The notes beneath the pieces were generated by a model that saw nothing but the letters and a program-made list of their open reading frames with translations, was not told the DNA's origin and did no database searches. A stretch of DNA of 22,743 nucleotides from Oscillospiraceae bacterium (lineage in GTDB: Bacteria; Bacillota; Clostridia; Oscillospirales; Acutalibacteraceae), in assembly GCA_019417045.1 (NCBI GenBank), contig DXWE01000016.1, forward strand, positions 1-22,743, in the 5' to 3' direction. Positions within the stretch are counted from its first letter, which is position 1. Each line of letters opens with the position of its first letter. A program made the position numbers and the translations under genes. Of this stretch, positions 1 through 6,764 are shown one piece after another.

Positions 1-2
1 TG

Positions 3-239
3 GATCGCCTCGCGGAATATGAGGATACGGGCCTGTCGCCGGAGGAGGTGCTGGATCTGCGGCTCACGAGTGATGACATGGACTACGCGGCCCGCTGCGG
101 ATCCTGCCTATGGTTTAGCACATCGGGCTATCTACTGGCAGACGAGGACATGCCGGAGCTGCAATGCGGGTATTGCAGGTTTTGGAGACATGACGTGCAG
201 GCTCTTGATTTTTGCAGCAAGTACGGGGCCAGGAGGTGA
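3..239 (+). CDS. Small cysteine-rich phage protein, 5' end outside window
   Basis: The frame is open from the first complete codon of the window to TGA at 237-239, so the N-terminus is missing. The visible part starts with RLAEYEDTGLSPEEV, a sequence often seen at the end of a helical segment in small early proteins of Firmicutes phages. The second half holds cysteine pairs CGSC and CGYC and a final CSKYG, a layout that suggests one zinc-binding ribbon. The known small phage proteins of this kind have no assigned enzymatic role. The gene lies upstream of another short cysteine-rich gene that overlaps its stop codon, which suggests translational coupling. Function is unknown; zinc binding is inferred from cysteine spacing only. 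Confidence 0.65.
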   Translation, partial: DRLAEYEDTGLSPEEVLDLRLTSDDMDYAARCGSCLWFSTSGYLLADEDMPELQCGYCRFWRHDVQALDFCSKYGARR

Positions 240-400
240 CCGCCACGAAACATAGATACGTATGTACTCGCAAGCGGTGCGAGTGGCGCAAGCAAGGCGA
301 GATCCTGTGCATCATGGCGAGCAAGTGTCCGTATGGCGAGAGGTATCTGGTGAGGATCCGGGAGGGTGACGATGAGAGATTATCAGCCGACAAAGCCTAG
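236..400 (+). CDS. Small Cys4 protein of unknown function
   Basis: A frame of 54 codons begins at GTG 236, which overlaps the preceding TGA as GTGA, and ends at TAG 398-400. An in-frame TTG at 212 is an alternative start. The protein has cysteines at about residues 10, 15, 25 and 31 among many basic residues, compatible with a small zinc finger. The C-terminal part overlaps the start of the next gene by about 29 bases. No strong ribosome-binding site is visible, and coupling to the upstream gene would be needed. I do not recognise a family. It may be a real early-region protein or a by-product of overlap. Confidence 0.45.
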   Translation: MTATKHRYVCTRKRCEWRKQGEILCIMASKCPYGERYLVRIREGDDERLSADKA

Positions 401-767
401 AGTATATTGGTTGCCCAAATCGGTGTACCACAGAGCAATGGGTGTCGTAAGAGATTATGATCGCCAAAAAGCTCGATATAACGCCATATTATCTCGATCT
501 GCTCCTCCTAGTGACGGCCAACCTAGAGGCAATGGAGTTAGCAATCCGGTAGAGCACACCGTCATTATCCTGGACAAGATATCAGATGAGCTACGCGCTG
601 TGGATCTGGCATTGACTATGGTGCCACAGGTCTATCAGGAGGCAGTGCTTTGCAAGATCAAGACCGACCACTGGCCCAAAAATTTACCGGTCGGCAAGAA
701 TACTCCATCATATTGGAGAGCACGTTTTCTGTATTTCGTCGCTAAATACCTTGAATTGATCGAATAA
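372..767 (+). CDS. RinA/ArpU-like late transcription regulator (putative)
   Basis: 131 residues from ATG 372, preceded by GGAGGG at 361-366, ending in TAA followed directly by TAG. The layout resembles the small regulators that sit between the early region and the terminase genes of many Clostridia and Staphylococcus phages: an N-terminal segment with YWLPKSVYHRAMGVVRDYDR, a middle linker with a DGQPRGNGVSNP-type sequence, then a helical C-terminus with a conserved aromatic pattern ending WRARFLYFVAKYLEL. Members of that group are thought to bind DNA and switch on late (packaging and morphogenesis) transcription. Its position just upstream of an extended -10 promoter and the terminase genes fits this role. 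The family assignment rests on recognised pattern and position, not on an alignment. Confidence 0.6.
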   Translation: MRDYQPTKPRVYWLPKSVYHRAMGVVRDYDRQKARYNAILSRSAPPSDGQPRGNGVSNPVEHTVIILDKISDELRAVDLALTMVPQVYQEAVLCKIKTDHWPKNLPVGKNTPSYWRARFLYFVAKYLELIE

Positions 768-791
768 TAGGGACACGGGGAAAAAATCAAG

Positions 792-800
792 TGGTATAAT
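792..800 (+). promoter_or_regulatory. Extended -10 promoter after the late regulator
   Basis: TGGTATAAT at 792-800 is a perfect extended -10 (TG-N-TATAAT). No good -35 is visible at the right distance, which is typical for extended -10 promoters or for promoters needing an activator. It lies 25 bases after the stop of the putative RinA-like gene and points at the late operon, so it is the best visible candidate for the late promoter. Transcription from it would cross the reversed two-gene cassette at 888-1428 before reaching the terminase genes. Confidence 0.6.
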
Positions 801-823
801 GAGTACAGTGGCAATCTATAGAG

Positions 824-850
824 AGGGCGTCCCGATCGTCGGGGCGCTCT
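824..850 (+). terminator. Stem-loop in the putative late leader
   Basis: Bases 824-835 pair with 839-850 as a 12-bp stem with two G-U pairs and a TCG loop, starting about 20 bases downstream of the probable start site of the 792-800 promoter. No run of T follows (TTACTATAAG), so termination would be weak. It could be an attenuator, an antitermination site or the 3' structure of a short leader RNA. The pairing is seen directly; the role is inferred. Confidence 0.4.
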
Positions 851-857
851 TACTATA

Positions 858-886
858 AGCAAAAGAGAAACCGCCCCGAAGGGCGG
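858..886 (-). terminator. Intrinsic terminator of the reversed regulator cassette
   Basis: On the minus strand, a 6-bp GC stem (871-876 with 881-886, loop 877-880) begins two bases after the stop codon of the XRE gene. It is followed by a T-rich run read as TTTCTCTTTT. This is a classic Rho-independent terminator. It closes the minus-strand transcript before it meets the rightward promoter at 792-800. Confidence 0.75.
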
Positions 887-887
887 C

Positions 888-1169
888 TCAAATAAGTTGT
901 GCCGGGTCAATACCAAGAGCATTTGCAATTGCCAGCAGATTTTTGGCCGTCAGGTTGCCGGCGTCTGATGTGCCCAGCTCGACCCGTTGTATCTGTCGTA
1001 CATTGACGCCGGATGCCTCAGACAGCTGTAACTGGGTCATTTTTGCGGTCAGTCGTGCCCACTCAAGCTTGGTGATGGGTCGGTTGTGGCAATCTCGTCC
1101 ATAATTGACGAGCGCGCAAAGAGTGCAATTGCCATCATCGCGCTGGCAGTCGCCATACTTACGCCTCAT
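888..1169 (-). CDS. XRE-family HTH regulator with N-terminal Cys4 extension
   Basis: 93 residues, read leftward from ATG at 1169, with GGGAGG about ten bases upstream on its strand. Residues about 32-93 form a typical Cro/C1-type helix-turn-helix: KLEWARLTAKMTQLQLSEAS, then GVNVRQIQRVE as the turn and recognition helix, then NLTAKNLLAIANALGI. Such proteins bind operator DNA as dimers and often act as antitoxins or autorepressors. The first 30 residues hold four cysteines (8, 15, 18, 27) that could bind a metal. The start overlaps the end of the upstream acidic gene by 11 bases, so the two are probably co-translated. An intrinsic terminator follows directly. The likely operator is the palindrome within the cassette promoter. 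No toxin partner is recognisable. Confidence 0.8.
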   Translation of the reverse strand: MRRKYGDCQRDDGNCTLCALVNYGRDCHNRPITKLEWARLTAKMTQLQLSEASGVNVRQIQRVELGTSDAGNLTAKNLLAIANALGIDPAQLI

Positions 1170-1428
1170 TTGCGTCCACCTCCCAGGCTCCGCCGTTGTG
1201 GTCGTCCACCGTGTTGGTGATCTCCTCATAGCAGACCTGAGGATCCTCCTCGCCGCCCTCCCAGCAGTCGGCGATAGGATCGCCGCCACGCTTGAGCTCA
1301 TCAAGGGTGTCAAGCACGAGACCCCGGTCATTATCTGCGAGATAATAGACGCAACGATTGTCATTGTCCAGTACGGCTAAGTGCAGGCCACCAGCATTGT
1401 CTTCATAGAGCTTGTAATTGTACGTCAT
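1159..1428 (-). CDS. Small acidic partner protein of the XRE regulator
   Basis: 89 residues, read leftward from ATG at 1428, with AAAGGACG upstream on its strand. The protein is acidic, begins MTYNYKLYEDNAGGLHLAVL and contains a DWE/EEDP-type acidic stretch near the end. Similar short proteins occur upstream of XRE regulators in Clostridia genomes and phages, but I know of no established function. It is the first gene of a two-gene minus-strand operon: a consensus promoter lies about 40 bases upstream and it overlaps the regulator gene by 11 bases. A toxin-antitoxin role is possible but has no catalytic signature to support it. Confidence 0.65.
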   Translation of the reverse strand: MTYNYKLYEDNAGGLHLAVLDNDNRCVYYLADNDRGLVLDTLDELKRGGDPIADCWEGGEEDPQVCYEEITNTVDDHNGGAWEVDANEA

Positions 1429-1466
1429 TTTGATCGTCCTTTCTGTTTTCCCTTTGTTGTGTCTAT

Positions 1467-1495
1467 ATTATACGCTATTATTAGCGTTATGTCAA
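1467..1495 (-). promoter_or_regulatory. Consensus sigma-70/SigA promoter of the reversed cassette
   Basis: On the minus strand, TTGACA (1495-1490) and TATAAT (1472-1467) are both perfect consensus hexamers separated by exactly 17 bases. It drives the acidic gene and the XRE gene. It is the strongest promoter visible in the window and points away from the late operon. Confidence 0.9.
1472..1487. promoter_or_regulatory. Palindromic operator candidate inside the promoter spacer
   Basis: ACGCTA (1472-1477) and TAGCGT (1482-1487) are perfect inverted arms around TTAT. The palindrome fills most of the spacer between -35 and -10 of the minus-strand promoter, the typical place for an autorepressor operator. 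The inferred binder is the XRE protein encoded downstream. Confidence 0.65.
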
Positions 1496-1499
1496 GAGG

Positions 1500-1528
1500 T
1501 TTTTCAAATATTTTTCAAAAATTTTTTT
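1500..1528 (-). promoter_or_regulatory. A/T-tract UP-element-like repeats
   Basis: TTTTTCAAATA (1500-1510) and TTTTTCAAAAA (1511-1521) are two 11-base direct repeats, followed by seven T (1522-1528). On the minus strand they are phased A tracts directly upstream of the -35 box, as in UP elements that contact the RNA polymerase alpha subunit. The rest of the gap to 1590 is GC-rich and holds no gene I can support. Confidence 0.45.
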
Positions 1529-1590
1529 GGTGCCGGACATAATAGCCGGCGGTTGGGTCGGCGGGATCATATCTACAGGCGGGTGGTGAT

Positions 1591-1974
1591 TTGGCGAACG
1601 ATAAAAATCTGATACCTCTCAACAAGCGCTCAAAGAGCGAACAAAGACAGATACAGTCTATGGGCGGCAAGGCTTCCGGCAAGGCTCGGCGTACGCAGAA
1701 GACCATGCGAGAGTGCGCGGAGCTGCTGCTCTCCCTGCCTGTAACCGATCAGCGCAAGGCGAACAAGCTCGCTCGTATGGGGGTTGACCCGGAGGGGATG
1801 GACAACAAGATGCTGCTTGTGGCCGGATTACTGGCGGCCGCCTGTAATGGCAATGTGATGGCAGCCAAGGAGATCCGCAATCTGATTGGGGAGGACATGC
1901 CTGTAGTGGATACGGATGGCGGAGGCGTGATCGAGATCGCCGTCGTGGAGCCGAGGGCAGAGGATGAGGGGTGA
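1591..1974 (+). CDS. Terminase small subunit (putative)
   Basis: 127 residues from TTG 1591, preceded by a weak GGTGGTGAT; stop TGA at 1972-1974. The small subunit recognises phage DNA and hands it to the large terminase subunit. The N-terminus ANDKNLIPLNKRSKSEQRQI followed by GGKASGKARR and a Leu-rich helical region matches the short KGG/GGxASGKARR type found in this position in Firmicutes phages. The basic GKARR segment is likely to contact DNA. The end is acidic (EPRAEDEG), fitting contact with a partner. It stops six bases before the large subunit gene. The assignment rests on sequence pattern and position. Confidence 0.7.
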   Translation: MANDKNLIPLNKRSKSEQRQIQSMGGKASGKARRTQKTMRECAELLLSLPVTDQRKANKLARMGVDPEGMDNKMLLVAGLLAAACNGNVMAAKEIRNLIGEDMPVVDTDGGGVIEIAVVEPRAEDEG

Positions 1975-1980
1975 CGTGGG

Positions 1981-3414
1981 ATGGCGTTATGGACGCCGCA
2001 GCCAAAGCAGGCATTGTTCCAGGCGCGGCCGGAGTATGAGGCTCTGTATGGCGGTGCGGCCGGCGGCGGCAAGAGCGACGCCCTGCTTGCGGAGGCGCTG
2101 CGGCAGGTGCAGATCCCGCACTACCGTGCGATCATATTCCGCCGCACCTATCCGCAGTTGACCGATCTGGTGGACCGTAGCCGGGAGCTGTATGGCCGGG
2201 CATTTCCGGCGGCCTCGTATAACTCCACCGCGCACTGCTGGACATTTCCGTCGGGCGCAAAAATCTATTTTGGCAATCTGCCTCGGGACGCGGATCGGCT
2301 AAATTATCAGGGCAAACATTACGATTTTGTCGCATTTGATGAGCTGACGCAGTTTTCCTGGGAGCAATACAGCTATTTGCTCTCCCGCAACCGGCCAAAC
2401 GGGCCTGGTACGCGGGTATATATCCGCGCAACCGCCAATCCGGGAGGCATCGGGCACGGGTGGGTCAAGGACAGGTTTATCTCCGCAGCGCCGCCGATGA
2501 CCACCATCTGGGACAGCTACGAGGTGATCTCTCCGGCGGGGGAAAAGATTACGCTGCGGCGGGATCGGATCTTTGTGCCCTCCACCGTGTTTGACAATCA
2601 ACGGCTGCTGAGCAACGATCCGCAGTATCTCGCTAACCTCGCCATGCTGCCGGAAGCCGAAAAGCAGGCGCTGCTCTATGGATCGTGGGACAGCTTTGAG
2701 GGGCAGGTGTTCCGCGAGTGGTGCAACGATCCCGCGCACTACGATGATCAGCGATATACGCATGTGATACGGCCGTTTCGGATCCCCGCCCATTGGCGGA
2801 TCTACCGCGGGTTTGACTTTGGGTATGCCAAACCGTTTTCCGTCGGCTGGTACGCCGCCGACGAGGACGGGCGGCTCTATCGGATCCGGGAGTATTACGG
2901 CTGTACAGGCACGCCCAACGTGGGCGCAAAGCTCAATCCGGCGGAAATCGCACAGAAGATCCGGGAGATCGAGCAGGAAGACGACAATCTGAGGGGGCGG
3001 CATATCATTGGGATTGCCGATCCCTCTATTTTTGACGAGTCCCGTGGGGAGAGTGTGGCCGCCATGATGGCACGGCATCCCTACAACGTCTATTGGACTG
3101 GCGGGGACAACACGCGGCTGCCCGGTAAGATGCAGTTCCACTACCGGCTGGCGTTTGACGAGGGCGGCCGGCCCATGCTGCAGGTCTTTGACACCTGCAA
3201 GCATTTTATCCGCACGATTCCCACGCTGGTGTACGACGAGAAAAACGTCGAGGATATCGACACGGATCAGGAGGATCACATCTATGACGAGTGCCGGTAT
3301 GTCCTCATGGAGAATCCCATCTCTCCGCGGCCGCACACGCCGCCGCCCGCGCTTGGCGAAGACCCGCTCGATCTGCGGGAGAGACGGGACAAGATGGTAT
3401 TTTACCGGATCTGA
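1981..3414 (+). CDS. terL: Terminase large subunit (ATPase-nuclease)
   Basis: 477 residues from ATG 1981 with GAGGGG nine bases upstream. This is the DNA-packaging motor: it uses ATP to pump DNA through the portal and cuts the concatemer. The ATPase half shows a Walker A at residues 24-32 (GGAAGGGKS), a Walker B ending FDE at 119-121 and a coupling segment ATANPGG near 150. The C-terminal RNase H-fold nuclease shows three candidate metal-binding aspartates: D279 in FDFGY, D347 in IADPS and D436 in the EDHIYDE segment. Length is normal for a Terminase_6/6C-type protein and no motif is missing. It follows the small subunit by six bases and precedes the portal gene by 21, the standard packaging order. 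Confidence 0.97.
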   Translation: MALWTPQPKQALFQARPEYEALYGGAAGGGKSDALLAEALRQVQIPHYRAIIFRRTYPQLTDLVDRSRELYGRAFPAASYNSTAHCWTFPSGAKIYFGNLPRDADRLNYQGKHYDFVAFDELTQFSWEQYSYLLSRNRPNGPGTRVYIRATANPGGIGHGWVKDRFISAAPPMTTIWDSYEVISPAGEKITLRRDRIFVPSTVFDNQRLLSNDPQYLANLAMLPEAEKQALLYGSWDSFEGQVFREWCNDPAHYDDQRYTHVIRPFRIPAHWRIYRGFDFGYAKPFSVGWYAADEDGRLYRIREYYGCTGTPNVGAKLNPAEIAQKIREIEQEDDNLRGRHIIGIADPSIFDESRGESVAAMMARHPYNVYWTGGDNTRLPGKMQFHYRLAFDEGGRPMLQVFDTCKHFIRTIPTLVYDEKNVEDIDTDQEDHIYDECRYVLMENPISPRPHTPPPALGEDPLDLRERRDKMVFYRI

Positions 3415-3435
3415 TATCTGATACAGGAGGCAGGT

Positions 3436-5364
3436 ATGTTTGGCTTTGGCAGACGAAATGACAATCCCGATGTGATGGCCGCAAGAGGGCCAACCAGTGG
3501 GGCCGTGGGTGGCAGGACAGGTCCCTCTGTGGGCAAAGAGCAGATCCGGGAGGCGATCCAGACCTTGCAGGAGTACAAGAGGGGCAAGGCAAATCTGGAG
3601 AGCCGCATCATCGAAAACATGGAGTGGTACAAGCTGCGGCATTGGGAGCTGCTCCGCCGGCAGACGGATGACAGGCCAGAGCCGGTGTCCGCCTGGCTGT
3701 TTAATTCGCTGGCCAACAAGCACGCCGATGCGATGGACAATTATCCGGAGCCCAACGTGCTGCCTCGCGAAGAATCCGACAAAGAGGACGCGAAGCAGCT
3801 CAGCGCTATCCTCCCGGTGGTGCTCGAAGAAAATGAGTATGAGCAGGTGTACTCCGACAAATGGTGGTATAAGCTGATCTCCGGAACCAGCGTGGAGGCG
3901 GTGCTGTGGAACCCGCAAAAACAGGGAGGACTTGGGGATATCGAGGTGCGGCAGGTCGATTTGCTCAACATCTTTTGGGAGCCGGGGGTGCGGGATATCC
4001 AAAGATCCCGCAACATCTTTACGGTCGAGCTGGTTGACACCGACCTGTTGCGGCAGCGGTATCCGCAGGCCGACCTTGAGGATGGCCGAGGGCTCATTGA
4101 TGTTGCCAGATATGCACATGATGAGTCGATAGACACCACCAAAAAGTCGCTGATCGTAGACTGGTATTACAAGCGACAGGAGGGCGCTCGTACCGTGCTG
4201 CACTACTGCAAATTTGTGGGCACAACGGTCCTGTATGCCTCGGAGGATGATGAGACATACAAGACGCGGGGGTTCTACGACCACGGCGAATATCCGTTTG
4301 TGTTCGACACGCTCTTTATCGAGGACGGATCGCCCGCCGGGTTTGGCTATGTGGATGTGATGAAATCCCCGCAGCTGTATATTGATAAGCTCAACCAGCT
4401 CCTGCTCTCCAACGCGATGATTGCCGGACGCACCCGGTACTTTGTCCGCCGTGATGGGTCGGTGGATCCGAAGGTGTTTTCCGACCTCTCCGTGGATTTG
4501 ATTCCCGTGGAAGGGAACGATCTCGGCGAAAACAGCATCCGCGAAATCAATGTACAGCCGCTGGGATCGCAGTTTACGAATCTGTTGCAAATAAAGATCG
4601 ACGAACTGAAGGAGACCTCCGGCAATCGGGACTTTTCACAGGGCGGCACCACTTCCGGCGTGACAGCGGCCTCCGCCATCGCGGCGCTGCAGGAGGCAGG
4701 CAGCAAGCTCAGCCGGGATATGATTAAGTCCGCCTACCGGTCGTTCACTCGGGTGTGCTATTTCTGCATTGAGCTGATCCGGCAGTTCTATGACGCGCCG
4801 CGGTGCTTCCGCGTGACGGGGGAGGATGGCAGCACCCAGTTTGTCGCCTACGACAATGCCAGGATCCGGCCACAGGCACAGGGCGAGGCATTCGGCGTGC
4901 AGCTCGGGGCACGGGTACCCGTGTTTGACATCAAGGTGCGCGCGCAAAAGAGCAATCCCTTCTCCAAGATCGCGCAGAACGAGCTGGCAAAGGAGTTTTA
5001 CGGCATGGGCTTCTTCAACCCGGCGATGTCCGATCAGGCGCTCGCCTGCATGGACATGATGGATTTTGAAGGCAAGGACATGGTGATGCAGCGGGTGGCG
5101 CAAAACGGCACGCTCTATCAGATGGTACAGCAGCTCCAGCAGCAGATGCTGCAGATGGCGGCGATCATCGACAGGCAAAATGGGACCACCCTGTCGCAGG
5201 GGTTGCTGGCTACCGGCGGCGTGTCGAGCGAAAGTCCTGCGGGCGCATCCGGAGGATCCTCAGGCGTGGAGACCAACCCGCTCGGTGAGGCATACGCCAG
5301 CGCAACGGGTAACACCGCGGAGACAGCGGCTCTGCGGGCCTCCCGCAACGCGACTCCGTCGTGA
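3436..5364 (+). CDS. Portal protein, P22-like
   Basis: 642 residues from ATG 3436 with a strong AGGAGG at 3425-3430. The portal is the dodecameric ring at one capsid vertex through which terminase pumps DNA and to which the tail attaches. The recognisable core includes a segment starting WYKLRHWELLRR, then LFNSLANKHADAMDNYPEPN, a wing region with DIEVRQVDLLNIFWEPG, and DVMKSPQLYIDKLNQLLLSN, all typical of P22 gp1-type portals of short-tailed phages. The C-terminus has a Gln/Met-rich helix (QLQQQMLQMAAI) and a Ser/Gly/Ala-rich tail of about 40 residues. It sits between the large terminase gene and the protease gene, which begins ten bases after the portal stop. Confidence 0.92.
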   Translation: MFGFGRRNDNPDVMAARGPTSGAVGGRTGPSVGKEQIREAIQTLQEYKRGKANLESRIIENMEWYKLRHWELLRRQTDDRPEPVSAWLFNSLANKHADAMDNYPEPNVLPREESDKEDAKQLSAILPVVLEENEYEQVYSDKWWYKLISGTSVEAVLWNPQKQGGLGDIEVRQVDLLNIFWEPGVRDIQRSRNIFTVELVDTDLLRQRYPQADLEDGRGLIDVARYAHDESIDTTKKSLIVDWYYKRQEGARTVLHYCKFVGTTVLYASEDDETYKTRGFYDHGEYPFVFDTLFIEDGSPAGFGYVDVMKSPQLYIDKLNQLLLSNAMIAGRTRYFVRRDGSVDPKVFSDLSVDLIPVEGNDLGENSIREINVQPLGSQFTNLLQIKIDELKETSGNRDFSQGGTTSGVTAASAIAALQEAGSKLSRDMIKSAYRSFTRVCYFCIELIRQFYDAPRCFRVTGEDGSTQFVAYDNARIRPQAQGEAFGVQLGARVPVFDIKVRAQKSNPFSKIAQNELAKEFYGMGFFNPAMSDQALACMDMMDFEGKDMVMQRVAQNGTLYQMVQQLQQQMLQMAAIIDRQNGTTLSQGLLATGGVSSESPAGASGGSSGVETNPLGEAYASATGNTAETAALRASRNATPS

Positions 5365-5373
5365 GGATCACAC

Positions 5374-5706
5374 ATGATACAGATCCGATATGTTGAGACC
5401 GGGGACTCCCGATCTCTGCTGGTGGAGGGGCATGCGGGGTATGCTCCTGCTGGCCAGGATATCGTGTGCGCGGCGGTGTCCGTGCTCACCTGTACCCTCG
5501 CGCAATGTCTGCAAGAGATAGAGCGCAAAGGACATATACGGCTGGATACCCTGGCGATGCTGCCGGGGGACACAGATATGCAATGGACAGTCATCGGGGA
5601 CAAGCAGGAGTCTCATGGCCTGCTGCACGTCATATGGACAGGATACGTGTTACTGGCCCGCACGTATCCCAACCATGTGACCGTATCCCCCAACATAACA
5701 GACTAG
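5374..5706 (+). CDS. prp: Prp-type cysteine protease (prohead maturation)
   Basis: 110 residues from ATG 5374 with GAGGA upstream. It matches the Prp (YsxB, DUF464) family: the segment GHAGYAPAGQDIVCAAVS holds the catalytic pair H20 and C32, twelve residues apart as in bacterial Prp. Host Prp removes the N-terminal extension of ribosomal protein L27 in Firmicutes and also processes scaffold and capsid proteins of phage 80-alpha. Here a phage copy lies between portal and scaffold, the usual place of a prohead protease. Both downstream candidate substrates carry a matching motif: LDLCLFG in the scaffold and LNLQLFA in the capsid protein. The length is close to the family norm. The family call is firm; the substrates are inferred. 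Confidence 0.92.
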   Translation: MIQIRYVETGDSRSLLVEGHAGYAPAGQDIVCAAVSVLTCTLAQCLQEIERKGHIRLDTLAMLPGDTDMQWTVIGDKQESHGLLHVIWTGYVLLARTYPNHVTVSPNITD

Positions 5707-5749
5707 GGCCTGAGAGACACACGGGAGAGACCGCGAGAAGGAGTACAGT

Positions 5750-6727
5750 ATGTCAACAAACACATGGGAGCTGGATCTGTGCCTGTTCGGCGAGGGAGCC
5801 GCGGGTGCGGGAGATGTGGGCACAGGAACCAGTGCCGCAACGGGCGAGATACAGGCAATCCGTTCCGACGCCGGGAGCGGGAAACGGGCGAATCCTCTGG
5901 AGAACGTGGTGTACGGCAAACAGCCGGAGCCGCCGTTCGCAGAGGAAGCAACAGAAGGCACTCAGGACGCCGCTGAGAAGAGCAAGACGGCCGAAAAGGC
6001 CAAACAGACGCCGGAACAAAAACGCGCCGAGTTTGAGCGTCTGATCCAGGAGGAGTACAAGGACGAGTTTGCACAACGCACACAGCAGTTGATCGACAGG
6101 CGGTTCAAGGAGACGAAATCTCTGCAGTCCCAGCTGCAGGCGCTGTCCCCGGTGATGCAGCTGCTCGCGGAAAAGTATGGCGTTAAGCCGGGAGATGCCG
6201 CGGGATTGGCAAAGGCCATCGAAGAGGACAGCTCTTACTATGAGGATGAGGCGGTCGAAAAGGGCGTCACCGTGGAGCAGCTGAAAACCATGAAGCGCAT
6301 GGAGCGGGAAAACCGCGCGCTGAAAGAGGCCGTGCAGAAGCGGGAGCAGCAGGAAAATGCCCGGAAGGTCTATGCCGACTGGATCCAGCAAGGCGAACAG
6401 CTGAAAACCATTTACCCCTCCTTTGATTTTGAGGCGGAGGCGCGAAACGAACAGTTTTTGAGCCTGCTGAAAAATCACATAGACGTGCGCACCGCCTACG
6501 AGGTTGTCCACCGGGACGAGATCCTCGGAGGAGCGATGCAGTACACGGCGCAGCAAATACAGCAGAAGCTGGTAAACGGCATCCGAGCCAACACAGCCCG
6601 ACCTGTGGAGAACGGGTTGTCCGGGCAGGGCGCAGTTGTTACCAAAACCGACGTCAACTCCCTCACCAAACAGGATAGGGACGAAATCGAAAGACGCGTA
6701 TTACGCGGGGAGAGAATCCGTTTTTAA
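5750..6727 (+). CDS. Capsid scaffolding protein
   Basis: 325 residues from ATG 5750 with AAGGAG upstream. Scaffolds guide capsid assembly and leave or are degraded before DNA is packaged. The protein is rich in Glu, Lys, Gln and Ala, with long coiled-coil-like helices from about residue 75 to 290, low-complexity Gly/Ala near the start and a basic end (RDEIERRVLRGERIRF) of the kind that binds the capsid shell. The N-terminus contains LDLCLFG at residues 8-14, in register with the L-x-L-x-L-F-A motif of the capsid protein. Cleavage after G14 by the adjacent Prp protease is likely. It lies directly before the capsid gene; a hairpin with a T tract overlaps its stop codon. Confidence 0.88.
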   Translation: MSTNTWELDLCLFGEGAAGAGDVGTGTSAATGEIQAIRSDAGSGKRANPLENVVYGKQPEPPFAEEATEGTQDAAEKSKTAEKAKQTPEQKRAEFERLIQEEYKDEFAQRTQQLIDRRFKETKSLQSQLQALSPVMQLLAEKYGVKPGDAAGLAKAIEEDSSYYEDEAVEKGVTVEQLKTMKRMERENRALKEAVQKREQQENARKVYADWIQQGEQLKTIYPSFDFEAEARNEQFLSLLKNHIDVRTAYEVVHRDEILGGAMQYTAQQIQQKLVNGIRANTARPVENGLSGQGAVVTKTDVNSLTKQDRDEIERRVLRGERIRF

Positions 6728-6747
6728 CGGGTCTCTCCTTTTATTTT
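6709..6747 (+). terminator. Terminator-like hairpin between scaffold and capsid genes
   Basis: GGAGAGA (6709-6715) pairs with TCTCTCC (6732-6738), and CCGTT (6718-6722) pairs with AACGG (6726-6730) around a TTT loop. TTTTATTTT follows at 6739-6747. The form is that of a Rho-independent terminator and it overlaps the scaffold stop codon. In the middle of the late operon it must be partly read through or serve as an RNA-processing or stability element. Confidence 0.65.
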
Positions 6748-6764
6748 GGAAAGGAAGAAGTAAA

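Noticed and set aside
1500..1590. cos or pac packaging site before the terminase genes
   Set aside because: The repeats are better explained as A tracts upstream of the minus promoter. No evidence for cleavage or terminase binding can be read from sequence.
2299..4590. 763-codon open frame on the minus strand across terminase and portal genes
   Set aside because: Its codons are the exact reverse complements of the sense codons. It stays open because the sense genes rarely use TTA, CTA and TCA. The protein has no recognisable motif, and it crosses two well-supported genes.
5466..6044. 192-codon plus-strand frame overlapping the protease and scaffold genes
   Set aside because: Arg-rich, compositionally odd translation that spans two supported genes in another frame.
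6636..6764. N-terminal extension of the capsid gene overlapping the scaffold gene
   Set aside because: No ribosome-binding site, and it would place the Prp motif far from the N-terminus. TTG 6765 has a well-spaced AAGGAAG.
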